Part shown: piece after piece, positions 7,113-15,030 of the stretch
Numbering within the stretch: position 1 is the stretch's first letter
Layout: every line of letters begins with the position of its first letter
Assembly (NCBI GenBank): GCA_022827045.1
Contig: JAJDTQ010000120.1
Location: 1-19,331, forward strand
Direction of reading: 5' to 3'
From: Candidatus Binatia bacterium
GTDB taxonomy: Bacteria; Desulfobacterota_B; Binatia; UBA9968; JAJDTQ01
DNA: 19,331 nucleotides
The notes under the pieces: generated by a model
The model's database searches: none
What the model was told of the DNA's origin: nothing
Seen by the model: the letters and a program-made list of their open reading frames with translations, nothing else
Translations under genes and position numbers: made by a program

Positions 7113-8281
7113 CCGGCTTCCCTCCCCAGGATCAGTGCCGACTGGCACACGGTGTTGCCGCCGTGGCCGCTGACCAGGGCGATGTTGCAGTCCTTCACCT
7201 GCCGGTCGGGGGTGTGCTCGCGGCGGACCTGGCGCGCGCCTTCCAGCACCTGGAGCATGCCCTCGATGTGCCCCTCGGAAAGCTGGCCGCCCGACGTGTT
7301 GGTTGGGAGCACGCCGTCGGCCTCCAGCGCCCCGGAGCCGACGAACGGCCCGCCCTCGCCCTTGGCGCAGAAGCCGTAGTCCTCAAGCTGCAGCAGCACC
7401 ATGTGGGTGAAGCAGTCGTAAATCTGGGCGGTGTCCACGTCCTTGGGGCCGATGCCCGCCATCTTGTAGGCCGCCTCCCCCGCCTCCCTGGCGCCGGTGG
7501 TGATCATGTTGTCGTCGACGAACCAGCCGCTCAGGCGGTTGCCGAAGCCGAAGCCCAGGACATAGGCAGGCGGCTGCCGCAGGTCGCGGGCGCGCTCGGC
7601 GGTGGTCACCACCACCGCGCCGGCGCCGTCGATGAACACGCTGCAGTCGTAGAGGCACAGCGGGTCCACGATGAGACGGGCGCTCAGGTACTCGTCCAGG
7701 TCCAGGGGCTTTTGCATGAACGCGTGGGGGTTCTTGCGGGCGTGGTTGCGGAAGGCCACCGCGATGGCGCCGAGCTGCGCCTTGGTGGTGCCGAAGCGCT
7801 CCATGTGGCGGCGCGCCGCGATGGCGTAGTTCACCGGCGCGCCGAACTGGCCGAACTCCGAGCCGAACTCCGAGTAGGTGCGGGGCCGCGAGGCCACCGC
7901 CTGTTTGGCGTCGGCATTGCGGTGCGTGCGGGACCAGGTGTCGCGGCCGTAGCCCACCACCACGGTGTTGCAGACGCCGGCCTCGATGGCCATGCACGCC
8001 ATGGCAACGGCCATGGTCTGGCTGGCGCCGCCGTTGGCTGTGGAGGTGCTGAAGGTGACGTTGAGCCCCAGCGCCTCCCCCACCTTCTGGTGGTGGCAGT
8101 AGACGTCGTCCGGCCCGCGGGTGATGAGGCCGTCCACGTCCTCCTTCTTGAGGCCGGCGTCCTCGATGGCGTTCTTGGCCGCCACCGCGAAGAGCCCGAT
8201 GGGACCCATCTCCGGGACCTTGCCCAGGGGGCTCTGGCCGACACCGACGATGGCGTACTTGCCGCTCAGGTTGGTGCTCAT
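7109..8281 (-). CDS. Thiolase-superfamily protein (SCP2/Ltp2-like), usual catalytic Cys replaced
   Basis: A 390-residue thiolase-fold protein of the non-canonical (lipid-transfer-protein-associated) group. N-terminal hallmarks are YAIVGVGQSPLG (9-20) and AIEDAGLKKEDVDGLI (38-53). Where thiolases carry the nucleophile in N-x-x-CASG, this protein reads TANGGASQT, so the position is Gly85. The second active-site Cys region reads VSGHGGNT, also without Cys, while GGQLSEGH keeps the His. Ltp2-type steroid side-chain aldolases share this pattern of a repurposed thiolase active site and bind a DUF35 domain, exactly as the next gene suggests. I therefore infer a retro-aldol cleavage of a 3-hydroxyacyl-CoA rather than CoA-dependent thiolysis. 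The start at 8281 has AGGAGG 5-6 bases upstream; the frame back to 8371 is repeat-derived. Confidence 0.9.
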   Translation of the reverse strand: MSTNLSGKYAIVGVGQSPLGKVPEMGPIGLFAVAAKNAIEDAGLKKEDVDGLITRGPDDVYCHHQKVGEALGLNVTFSTSTANGGASQTMAVAMACMAIEAGVCNTVVVGYGRDTWSRTHRNADAKQAVASRPRTYSEFGSEFGQFGAPVNYAIAARRHMERFGTTKAQLGAIAVAFRNHARKNPHAFMQKPLDLDEYLSARLIVDPLCLYDCSVFIDGAGAVVVTTAERARDLRQPPAYVLGFGFGNRLSGWFVDDNMITTGAREAGEAAYKMAGIGPKDVDTAQIYDCFTHMVLLQLEDYGFCAKGEGGPFVGSGALEADGVLPTNTSGGQLSEGHIEGMLQVLEGARQVRREHTPDRQVKDCNIALVSGHGGNTVCQSALILGREAG

Positions 8282-8307
8282 GTGTTCCTCCTGCGTTCGC
8301 CTCGCAT

Positions 8308-8401
8308 CGTCATTCCGGCGGAAGCCGGAATCCAGGAAGGACCGGCCCACTGGATTCCTGCCCCGTATCAAGTACGGGGCAGGCTTTTTGCCGGAATGAC
8401 G
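8308..8401. repeat. Palindromic intergenic element with CGTCATTCCGGC ends
   Basis: Bases 8308-8319 (CGTCATTCCGGC) and 8390-8401 are perfect 12-bp terminal inverted repeats. Inside are nested complementary blocks: CCGGAATCCAG near 8326-8336 pairs partly with CTGGATTCCTG near 8350-8360, and GCCCCGTA(8360-8367)/TACGGGGC (8373-8380) form another hairpin. The 94-base unit fills the gap between the enoyl-CoA hydratase and thiolase genes. The CGTCATTCCGGCGGAAGCCGGAATCCAG motif is a common dispersed repeat in proteobacterial genomes. It gives the spurious 30-residue N-terminal extension of the thiolase frame. Confidence 0.8.
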
Positions 8402-8456
8402 GGTTCGCGCCTTGGTGGCTCTATTTCACGGTCATGACAGGTTCAGGCATTCATTG

Positions 8457-9257
8457 CTAACGGGCCTTCCAGACCGCCGGGCGTTTCTCGGCGAAGGCGC
8501 GGGAGCCTTCCTTCTGGTCCTCGGTGGTGGACAGCGCCAGGCCCAGGTCGCTCTCCAGCTTCAGGCCCTGCTCCAGGGGGAGCTGGATCCCCTTGGTGAT
8601 GGCTTCCTTGATGGCGATGACCGAGAGCGGCGCGCCCAGACAGATCTTGGCCGCGATCTCCCGGGCCACGTCCATGTACTGGTCCACCGGCGCGACCTTG
8701 TTGACCAGGCCGATGCGCAATGCCTCGTGGGCATCCACGGCCTCGCCGGTGAGGGACAGCTCCAGCGCCCTGGCCATGCCGATGAGCCGCGGCAGGCGCT
8801 GGGTTCCACCACCGCCGCCCAGACGCCCGCGCCGGACCTCGAACATGCCGAGTTTGGCGTCCTCCGCCGCGACCCGTATGTCGCAGGCCAGCGCCAGCTC
8901 CAGGCCGCCGCCCACGGCGTAGCCGCGGATCGCCGCGATGGTGGGTTTTTCCATGGCGGCCACCACCACGTTCTGGCCGAGGCTGCTCGGCCGGTTGCGC
9001 ACCCGGCGCTTCTCGAAGAAAGTGGAATCGTCCACCTCCCGGGCGCGTTCCTTGAGGTCGAGCCCGGTGGAGAAGGCCCGCTCCCCGGCCCCGGTGATGA
9101 TGCACACCCACACGTCAGGGTCGGCGGACACCCGACCGCAGGCGTCGTGAAGCTCGTCCCGGGCCTTGTAGCTGATGGCGTTCATGGATTCGGGCCGGTT
9201 GATGGTGATGGTGGCCACGTGGTCGGCCACGTCATAGAGGATGTTCTCGTAGGTCAT
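8457..9257 (-). CDS. Enoyl-CoA hydratase/isomerase (crotonase) family protein
   Basis: A 266-residue crotonase. Both catalytic Glu positions of hydratases are present: Glu120 in GYAVGGGLELA and Glu140 in LGMFEVRRG, followed by the GGGGTQRL signature. The oxyanion-hole region AFSTGLDLKE (61-70) and NRPESMNAIS (20-29) are typical. It would hydrate a trans-2-enoyl-CoA to the 3-hydroxyacyl-CoA, which is the substrate class for the thiolase-fold/DUF35 pair encoded downstream. AGGAG lies 7 bases before the ATG. It is separated from the synthetase gene by 108 bases with a small hairpin and from the thiolase by a palindromic element, so the operon is plausible but interrupted by repeats. Exact acyl specificity is unknown. 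Confidence 0.95.
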   Translation of the reverse strand: MTYENILYDVADHVATITINRPESMNAISYKARDELHDACGRVSADPDVWVCIITGAGERAFSTGLDLKERAREVDDSTFFEKRRVRNRPSSLGQNVVVAAMEKPTIAAIRGYAVGGGLELALACDIRVAAEDAKLGMFEVRRGRLGGGGGTQRLPRLIGMARALELSLTGEAVDAHEALRIGLVNKVAPVDQYMDVAREIAAKICLGAPLSVIAIKEAITKGIQLPLEQGLKLESDLGLALSTTEDQKEGSRAFAEKRPAVWKAR

Positions 9258-9276
9258 CGAAGCTCCTGTTCTTGGA

Positions 9277-9293
9277 GGCGACCGCCGGTCGCC
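9277..9293. repeat. Small hairpin, GGCGACCGCCGGTCGCC repeat
   Basis: A perfect 7-bp stem GGCGACC / GGTCGCC with a GCC loop, followed by CCTAC. Similar GGCGACCG-CGGTCGCCCCTAC sequences are common dispersed intergenic repeats. It lies between the synthetase and the hydratase genes. No U-tract follows on the transcribed strand, so it is not called as a terminator. Confidence 0.45.
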
Positions 9294-9365
9294 CCTACGC
9301 GGACGTGACGCCCTGCCGGTGAGCGACCGCAGTCGCCATGCCTGACCCGCTAAGGCCGCCCCTGC

Positions 9366-11489
9366 CTAACCCGTTCCGGCCGCCACCGTTATCAGCGCGT
9401 CCGCCACCGCCACACCGAGGCCCTCGGGACGCACCATCACGGGATTCATCTCCACGGCGGTGAAGCGGCCGGCGTTTCGGGTCACGAAGTCGCCGAAGCG
9501 CACCACGCAGTCCACCAGCGCGTCCACGTCCCTCGGCTTGCCGCCGCGGAGGCCGTCCAGCAGCGCCCCACCGCGCAGTTCCGCCAGCATCTCGCGCACG
9601 TCTTCCTCGTCCAGCGGCGGCAGCCGGAAGGCTGCGTCCCTGAACACCTCGACGTAGATGCCGCCCAGTCCCACCATCACCAGCGGCCCGAACTGTGCAT
9701 CGTGCACCATGCCGACGATGACTTCCAACCCGTCGGAGACCATCTCCTGCACCAGGACGCCGTCGATGCGCGCGTGCGGGTGGGCCGCCTTGACGTTCCT
9801 GGTGATGCGGAGGTAGGCGGTTTCCACCTCCTCGGCGGTTGCGGCGCCCAGATGGACGCCCCCGGCATCCGACTTGTGGGGCACGTCGGGGGACTGGACC
9901 TTGAGCGCCACCGGCAGCCCGACGCTCCCGGCGATCTCCACCGCCTGCTCGGGAGTCCCGGCAAGCCCCTCCCGCGTCATGGGGATGCCGGTACCCGCAA
10001 GTATCCGCTTGCTCTCGTGCTCGGTCAACGCGCCGGCGTCTTCCGGAAGCCGGAAATCCACCGACGACGCCGGGGTCCGGGAGGGCTTCTCCCTGCGCCG
10101 GAACGCCGCGTAGTCCACCAGCCTGCGCACCGCCTTCATACCTCCGGCCACGTCCTCCAGGATCGGCACGCCGGTCTCGGCGGAAAACGTCCGGCAGTCG
10201 CCGGTGAGGCTGTTGGAAGCCAGCGACAGCACGAACAGCGGCTTCGATGCGTTCCTGGCGCACGCCACCGCCTGATCCAGCAGCTTTTGCTGACCCGGCG
10301 CGGTGGCCCGCTTGACGCTCAGCGCCATGCCCACCAGATCGATGCCGTCGTCGCCGAGCAGCGTGTCGAGCACCGACGTCAGGTTCGTCCCCTGCTCGAT
10401 GCGCGGCATGCCCACCGTGTCGATAGGGTTGTTGAACGGGCGATCCTCCACGCCGAGGATCTCCCCGAGCCTGGCATTGGTGGCCGCGGACAGTTCCGGG
10501 CACCGGAGACCGGCCGCCGCGTTCACGTCGCTGATGAGCGCCGTGGCGCCGCCGGAAATCGTCAGGAACACGACCCGCTCCCCGGCGGGAAGGGGCGCGT
10601 GCAGGAACAGGCCCGCGGTCTCCACCAGCTCGTCGATACTCTCCACCGGAGCCACGCCGGTCTCCCGGAACAGCGCCTCGTAGGCTTCCCGCTGGCCCGC
10701 AAGGGTGCCCGTGTGCGCCACGGTGGCCCTCTGCCCGGCATCGGTGCGGCCGAGCTTCAACACCACCACTGGCTTCTTCCTGCTGGCGGAGGCCAGCACC
10801 CGGCGCAGCTTGGCGCCGTCCTTGGCTCCTTCCATGATGCAGGCGATGACCCGGGTCTCGGGGTCGTCGGCGAGATACTCGATGTAATCGGCCATCTCCA
10901 CCACGGCCTCGTTGCCGCTGGAGATGATGTAGTTGAAGCCGATGTAGCGGCTCGCCGCGAGCTCGGTGACGGCGTTGGTCAATCCGCCGCTCTGGGAAAT
11001 GAGTGAGACGCCTCCGGGCGTCAGGTCCTGCGGAATCGAGAAATAGGAGTTGGCAAAGCCGTAGCGGAGGCTCGCCACCCCCATGCAGCACGGGCCGGTG
11101 ACGGCCATGCCGGCGGCCCCCGCCAGACGCTGAAGCTCCTCCTGCCGGCGCCGCCCCGTCGCGGTATCCCCGTCCGCGAATCCCTCGGCCACGACGATGC
11201 CCGACGGCACACCGGCGTCCGCCGCCTCCTCGATGACTGCCAGAACGCGGGAGACGGGCAACGCCACGATCACGCAATCGGGCACCTCCGGCAACCCGTC
11301 GATGGACGGAAAGCACGGCTTCCCCCGCACCTCGGTGTAGTTGGGATTTACCGGATACACCGCCCCCTGGAAGCCGGACCCGAGGACGTTCCCCAGGATC
11401 CGTCCACCCGTGCTGCTCTTTGGGGATGCCCCGACCACCGCCACCGATCGCGGCCGGAGCAATGCGTGCAGGTTCGCGTCTGCGCTCAT
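9366..11489 (-). CDS. Fused acyl-CoA synthetase (ADP-forming), acetate--CoA ligase family
   Basis: A 707-residue protein with the alpha and beta parts of ADP-forming acyl-CoA synthetases on one chain. The N-terminal CoA-binding Rossmann domain carries SVAVVGASPK (15-24); the succinyl-CoA-synthetase-like domains follow, with LISQSGGLTNA (163-173) and the phosphorylatable His259 in ATVAHTGTLAG. A C-terminal ATP-grasp domain starts near residue 490 (LTEHESKRILAGTGIP) and has the LKVQSPDVPHKSDAGGVHLG motif near 540-560. The usual GPNCLG reads GPCCMG (132-137), a substitution worth noting. It activates a carboxylic acid to its CoA thioester or makes ATP from one. It heads the middle block of CoA-thioester genes. 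An in-frame TAG lies two codons before the ATG, which rules out a longer start; no clear Shine-Dalgarno is seen. Confidence 0.93.
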   Translation of the reverse strand: MSADANLHALLRPRSVAVVGASPKSSTGGRILGNVLGSGFQGAVYPVNPNYTEVRGKPCFPSIDGLPEVPDCVIVALPVSRVLAVIEEAADAGVPSGIVVAEGFADGDTATGRRRQEELQRLAGAAGMAVTGPCCMGVASLRYGFANSYFSIPQDLTPGGVSLISQSGGLTNAVTELAASRYIGFNYIISSGNEAVVEMADYIEYLADDPETRVIACIMEGAKDGAKLRRVLASASRKKPVVVLKLGRTDAGQRATVAHTGTLAGQREAYEALFRETGVAPVESIDELVETAGLFLHAPLPAGERVVFLTISGGATALISDVNAAAGLRCPELSAATNARLGEILGVEDRPFNNPIDTVGMPRIEQGTNLTSVLDTLLGDDGIDLVGMALSVKRATAPGQQKLLDQAVACARNASKPLFVLSLASNSLTGDCRTFSAETGVPILEDVAGGMKAVRRLVDYAAFRRREKPSRTPASSVDFRLPEDAGALTEHESKRILAGTGIPMTREGLAGTPEQAVEIAGSVGLPVALKVQSPDVPHKSDAGGVHLGAATAEEVETAYLRITRNVKAAHPHARIDGVLVQEMVSDGLEVIVGMVHDAQFGPLVMVGLGGIYVEVFRDAAFRLPPLDEEDVREMLAELRGGALLDGLRGGKPRDVDALVDCVVRFGDFVTRNAGRFTAVEMNPVMVRPEGLGVAVADALITVAAGTG

Positions 11490-11770
11490 AGTCTATTGGG
11501 AATCAGCAACTTAGCAGTCGAAGGGTCCGGAGCGGACCCGCACGACGCCTCCGTATACTCATGGCCTTTAGGACCTTTTCCTCGCAACTGCCCGGTTTTT
11601 CGTGAAAAAACGGTGCGCAGAAATTATGCAATCGGCTGAATACCGGATGAACAGGGCGATTTTCGGCGCATCGCGGACCAATACACAGGGTTTTTCCACA
11701 GACCCTGTTACCAAATTGACACACCCGCGTAACATTGACACTTGTACGAAATCGCCTGCCCGCCGGCGCC
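11490..11770. other. 281-bp AT-richer intergenic region with hairpins and a possible promoter
   Basis: No gene is supported here. On the minus strand CATAAT (11628-11623) with TTCATC (11651-11646) 17 bases upstream is a weak promoter candidate for the synthetase gene. Hairpins are seen at 11523-11539 (GGGTCCG/CGGACCC, in the would-be leader) and 11685-11708 (ACAGGGT/ACCCTGT, 10-base loop). ATTGACAC occurs twice as a direct repeat (11715-11722 and 11734-11741), 19 bases apart. The region separates the two catabolic blocks and is the most likely place for regulation of the synthetase-led block. Confidence 0.5.
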
Positions 11771-12826
11771 CTATCCGACGGTGGGGACGCCCGGGTCATC
11801 GGGCTCATGGCGGTCGCGGCTGCGCACGTGGTCGTACTGCCGCGCGAACCAGCGCATGTACTCGCCGTAGGTCGTGGGCTCGTAGCGGGGCGGGTTGTCC
11901 GGTCCCTGGCACGTGGGAAGACAAGCCATGGGATAGTTGTGGGTCGCGTCGAAGAAGAACGGGATCGCGTAGCGGTCGCGGCCCGCGTTGCGGTTCACCA
12001 CCCGGTGCGGGGTGGACAGGAACCTGTGATTGGTCCAGCGGCGCAGCATGTCCCCGGAATTGACCAGAAAGGTACCGGGCGCCGCCGGCGCATCGGCCCA
12101 CTCACCCGAGGGCATGCGGATGGCAAGCCCCGGCAGTTCCGACTGCGGCAGCATGGTCAGGAAGCTCGAATCCGTATGCGGCGCCAGCCCGTACTGGTCG
12201 GAGTCGCCCTGCTCGGCGGGCGGGTAGTGCGACATCCGCAAGGTGTATTGGGGCTCCGCGAAGGCCTCGTCGAAATAGTCCGGCGAAAGATCCAGGGCGG
12301 CCGCGTAGAGCGGCAGCATGCGCTTGCAGAGCTGCTCCATGGCGTCTAGGTAGGCCACCACCGTCTCGCGGAAACCGGGCAAAAGATGCGTTTCGGGCCA
12401 CGGGTTGGCGCAGCGGTAGCGAACGCCCGCCATCACGTCGGGATGGTCGGGAGCGAGGTCGCGCTTGAGAAAGTACGCCTCGACGAAGTTGGGGCGCGTG
12501 GCCTTCTCCACCCGGGAACTCCGGGACACGTACCCGTTGAGCGGCATGTAGCCGACGTTGTGCTCGTTGCCCCGCACCGCCATCTTCTCGGCCAGGGGGC
12601 GGGCGTGAAAACGGGCGCACTCGGCGAAGACATCGTCGATGAGTCCCTGGGGCACGCCGTGGCCGTGGATGTAATAGAAGCCCACCTGCTCCAGCGCGCG
12701 GCGCAATTCGCCGGCCAGCCGCTCCAGGGGGCCGGGGGCCCCGGCCATGAAATCGGCCACCTCCAGGACCGGAATACCGCTCTTTGCCGCGGCGTCGAGA
12801 TCGGTCTTGCGGTATCCGATGGACAC
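11771..12826 (-). CDS. 2-oxoglutarate/Fe(II) oxygenase, isopenicillin N synthase family
   Basis: A 351-residue non-haem iron oxygenase with the DIOX_N plus 2OG-FeII_Oxy layout. Iron ligands are His217 and Asp219 in APHTDSSFLTML and His274 in STPHRVVN; Arg285 in RYAIPFFF would bind 2-oxoglutarate. The N-terminal part has the usual VGFYYIHGHGVP (48-59). Such enzymes hydroxylate, desaturate or ring-close small molecules in the cytosol. It starts with GTG only 5 bases after the stop of the carboxymuconolactone decarboxylase-family gene, so the two are co-transcribed. It is the last gene of the right-hand block. The substrate cannot be told from sequence. Confidence 0.93.
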   Translation of the reverse strand: MSIGYRKTDLDAAAKSGIPVLEVADFMAGAPGPLERLAGELRRALEQVGFYYIHGHGVPQGLIDDVFAECARFHARPLAEKMAVRGNEHNVGYMPLNGYVSRSSRVEKATRPNFVEAYFLKRDLAPDHPDVMAGVRYRCANPWPETHLLPGFRETVVAYLDAMEQLCKRMLPLYAAALDLSPDYFDEAFAEPQYTLRMSHYPPAEQGDSDQYGLAPHTDSSFLTMLPQSELPGLAIRMPSGEWADAPAAPGTFLVNSGDMLRRWTNHRFLSTPHRVVNRNAGRDRYAIPFFFDATHNYPMACLPTCQGPDNPPRYEPTTYGEYMRWFARQYDHVRSRDRHEPDDPGVPTVG

Positions 12827-12831
12827 GGTGC

Positions 12832-13386
12832 TTACCCCGTGGGAAGGACCGGCAGGCCCTCGGGCGCGCCGATTTCGAAGGCATTGAGGGAGCAGGCAAG
12901 GCCCACGTAGCCGCCGACGATGCCGGTCAGCTCCGCCAGCCGGTGGTCGCCGAGACGTTCCCGTAACGCGCGGAACGTCGCCCCGGCGACGCGGTGCGGC
13001 GGCCGCAGAAGCTCCTGCACGTACGTGACAAAGAGCGCCTCGTCATCGCCGAGGCCCTCGGGCGCCCTGCCGTCACGGATGGCCGCCACCGTCTCCTCCG
13101 GCACCCCGGCATCGAGGGCATGGCCCGAGTGGGCGGCCCACTCGTACACGCAGTCCATCTCCCGCGCCACCGTGCAGATCACCAGCTCTTTCTCCTTCAG
13201 CGGAAAGTCCGAGGTGAACAGCGAATAACCCACCAGGTGCGCCGTGCGCGCTGCCAGGTCCGGGCAGTGGAGCAGGTTGGCGTAGGGCGCGCCGATGCGC
13301 TTGCGGCTCGCCATGATGGAGTCGTAGTGGTGTCGCTGATCCTCGGGGATGGCGTCTCGTTCGGTGAGCTCCGGTATGCGGGGCAT
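12832..13386 (-). CDS. Carboxymuconolactone decarboxylase (AhpD-like) family protein
   Basis: A 184-residue all-helical protein of the CMD/AhpD fold. The core reads VAREMDCVYEWAAHSGHALDAGV (73-95), with Cys79, Glu82 and His86 around the active site. The second Cys of the AhpD CxxC pair is replaced by Glu82, so peroxidase activity of AhpD type is unlikely; a decarboxylase, hydrolase or ring-opening role fits better. It follows the amidase gene by 24 bases (AGGAAGG before its ATG) and precedes the oxygenase by 5 bases, placing it in the middle of one operon. Function beyond the family is unknown. Confidence 0.9.
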   Translation of the reverse strand: MPRIPELTERDAIPEDQRHHYDSIMASRKRIGAPYANLLHCPDLAARTAHLVGYSLFTSDFPLKEKELVICTVAREMDCVYEWAAHSGHALDAGVPEETVAAIRDGRAPEGLGDDEALFVTYVQELLRPPHRVAGATFRALRERLGDHRLAELTGIVGGYVGLACSLNAFEIGAPEGLPVLPTG

Positions 13387-13410
13387 GCTCTTCCCTTCCT
13401 CCCGGGCGGC

Positions 13411-14886
13411 TCAAAGCGCCGGCGTCGTGACCGGCGGCTTGCGATGATGCGTGGCCTGCTCGTAGGCGTAGGCGAACCGGATCATGCGGCCGTCGTCGTA
13501 GGGCCGTCCCAGAAAGGTGATCCCGGCCGGGAGGCCGTCCCGAGTGAAGCCCCCGGGCACCACCACCGACGAGACGAATATCAGGAACGTGTTGATATGC
13601 GGCACTCCCCTCATGTTGACCCACGGCGGCTTGATGCCGTCGGTGATGAGCGTGGGCTGGTGCTCCACCGACTTGTGCACGATGGCGTCCAGCCGGTGGT
13701 CGGCCATCACCTTCAGCAGGTTGCCCATGAGCTTTTCGCGAGCCAGCAGGTACGCGTAGTGCTTCTCGGCGTCCAGGGGTGCTTTCCAGCGGTTCTGGGC
13801 GTTGTAGTGAACCTTGTCGAAATCCGGTGACGCGATGGCGTCCTGGCGCGACTCAAACGGCCGCTTGGCGCTCCTATGGTAGTACAGCTTGAAGGCCTCG
13901 TCGCCGTTGGTGGGGTTCCACGACCGCTTGGCCAGCAACTCGTTCAACTGGGGTATCTCCACCGGATCCACCACCTCGGCGCCGGCGGCCTGAAGGTCCG
14001 CCACCGCCTTGTCGAACACTTCGGTGACCTGCCGGAAGTCGTCGGTGTCGGGCTCCGACGTGTAGCCCATGGGTTCCCGCAAGATGCCGAGCCGCGCGCC
14101 GCCGAGTCCGTTGGCGTCCAGGAAGTCGGTGTAGCTCTCCGGGATGTGGCCGACGCCGCGGGCGGTCACCGGGTCCTCCGGATCGTAGCCCACCATCACA
14201 TCGAGCAGGCGCGCCATGTCTTCGACGGTGCGCGACATGGGGCCCAGTGAACCGGTCATGTCGGGCCAGCCGTCGTAGACGCCGCCACGGCTTACCAGGC
14301 CCGGGGTCGGGCGCATACCGGCCACGCAGTTCCACGTGGAGGGCCGGCGGATGGAGGCGTAGCCCTCCTGCCCCACCGCCACCGTTGCGAAGTTCGCGGC
14401 CACGGCCCCGCCGGAACCGCCGGAGGAGCCGCCCACCGTGCGCTCGACGTCGTAAGGGTTGCGGCTGGAACCGAACAGCGAGCCGTGAGTGTCGCCGCCG
14501 CCCAGCTCGCCCAGGGTGGCCTTGGCGAGGATGATGGCGCCGGCCTTCTTGAGCTGCTCCACCACGAAACAGTCGCGGTCGGGATAGTAGTCCTCGAACA
14601 GCACGCTGCCCAGGGTGGTAGGCATCCCCTTGGCATCGCCCTGGTCCTTGAAAACCACCGGGATGCCGTGAAGCGGGCCGGTCAGGGGCGAGGCGCCGAG
14701 CCGGTCGGCTTCGTCCAGGGCGTTGGGGTTGACCGTGATGATGCAGTTCAGGGCCGGACCCTTCTTGTCATAGGCCTCGATGCGGTCGACGTAGGCCTGC
14801 ACCAGCTCCCGCGGGGTCAACTGTCCCGATTGGTAGGCCTTGTGGACGGCCTTGATGGTGGTTTCCACCACGTCGAAATTGCTCAT
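13411..14886 (-). CDS. Amidase (amidase signature family)
   Basis: A 491-residue amidase-signature hydrolase. The Ser-cisSer-Lys triad can be placed: Lys80 in VVFKDQGD, Ser154/155 in VGGSSGGSGG, and nucleophile Ser178 in GYASIRRPS. The usual GTDxGGSIR segment reads GQEGYASIR, a variation in the oxyanion-loop region but with the Ser kept. It hydrolyses a carboxylic amide; similar proteins act on aryl and alkyl amides, and no tRNA-amidotransferase partner (GatB/GatC) is nearby, so it is not GatA. The start at 14886 has AGGAG 7 bases upstream. The frame could extend to 14964, but those 26 residues (containing PERSEAKSKG) are translated from a palindromic repeat and are almost surely not made. 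It forms an operon with the two genes downstream. Confidence 0.93.
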   Translation of the reverse strand: MSNFDVVETTIKAVHKAYQSGQLTPRELVQAYVDRIEAYDKKGPALNCIITVNPNALDEADRLGASPLTGPLHGIPVVFKDQGDAKGMPTTLGSVLFEDYYPDRDCFVVEQLKKAGAIILAKATLGELGGGDTHGSLFGSSRNPYDVERTVGGSSGGSGGAVAANFATVAVGQEGYASIRRPSTWNCVAGMRPTPGLVSRGGVYDGWPDMTGSLGPMSRTVEDMARLLDVMVGYDPEDPVTARGVGHIPESYTDFLDANGLGGARLGILREPMGYTSEPDTDDFRQVTEVFDKAVADLQAAGAEVVDPVEIPQLNELLAKRSWNPTNGDEAFKLYYHRSAKRPFESRQDAIASPDFDKVHYNAQNRWKAPLDAEKHYAYLLAREKLMGNLLKVMADHRLDAIVHKSVEHQPTLITDGIKPPWVNMRGVPHINTFLIFVSSVVVPGGFTRDGLPAGITFLGRPYDDGRMIRFAYAYEQATHHRKPPVTTPAL

Positions 14887-14905
14887 GTGAATCTCCTGGT
14901 CGGCG

Positions 14906-15006
14906 CCCTTCGACTTCGCTTCGCTACGCTCAGGGCGAACGGTTAAATTTACGAAGCCTTTCAAAACACCCGTTCGCCCTGAGCGTAGCGAAGCGAAGTC
15001 GAAGGG
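14906..15006. repeat. Perfect 36-bp inverted repeat element
   Basis: Bases 14906-14941 and 14971-15006 are exact reverse complements, with a 29-base AT-rich centre. The arm (CCCTTCGACTTCGCTTCGCT... CAGGGCGAACG) belongs to a well-spread family of intergenic repeats. It fills most of the 144-base gap between the CmcJ-like gene and the amidase gene. The long stem could slow or stop transcription between these genes, or stabilise the upstream mRNA. Confidence 0.9.
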
Positions 15007-15030
15007 CCAGACCGAGTTTTCGACAACCTG

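Noticed and set aside
11716..11760. Plus-strand promoter from the TTGACAC repeats
   Set aside because: Neither copy has an acceptable -10 box 16-18 bases downstream, and no plus-strand gene follows.
11503..11808. Small minus-strand frame in the intergenic region
   Set aside because: It overlaps the end of the oxygenase gene, has no motif and no ribosome binding site, and its composition is Arg/Ser-rich.
14887..14964. 26-residue N-terminal extension of the amidase
   Set aside because: It is encoded by one arm of a palindromic repeat, and a good ribosome binding site precedes the Met at 14886.
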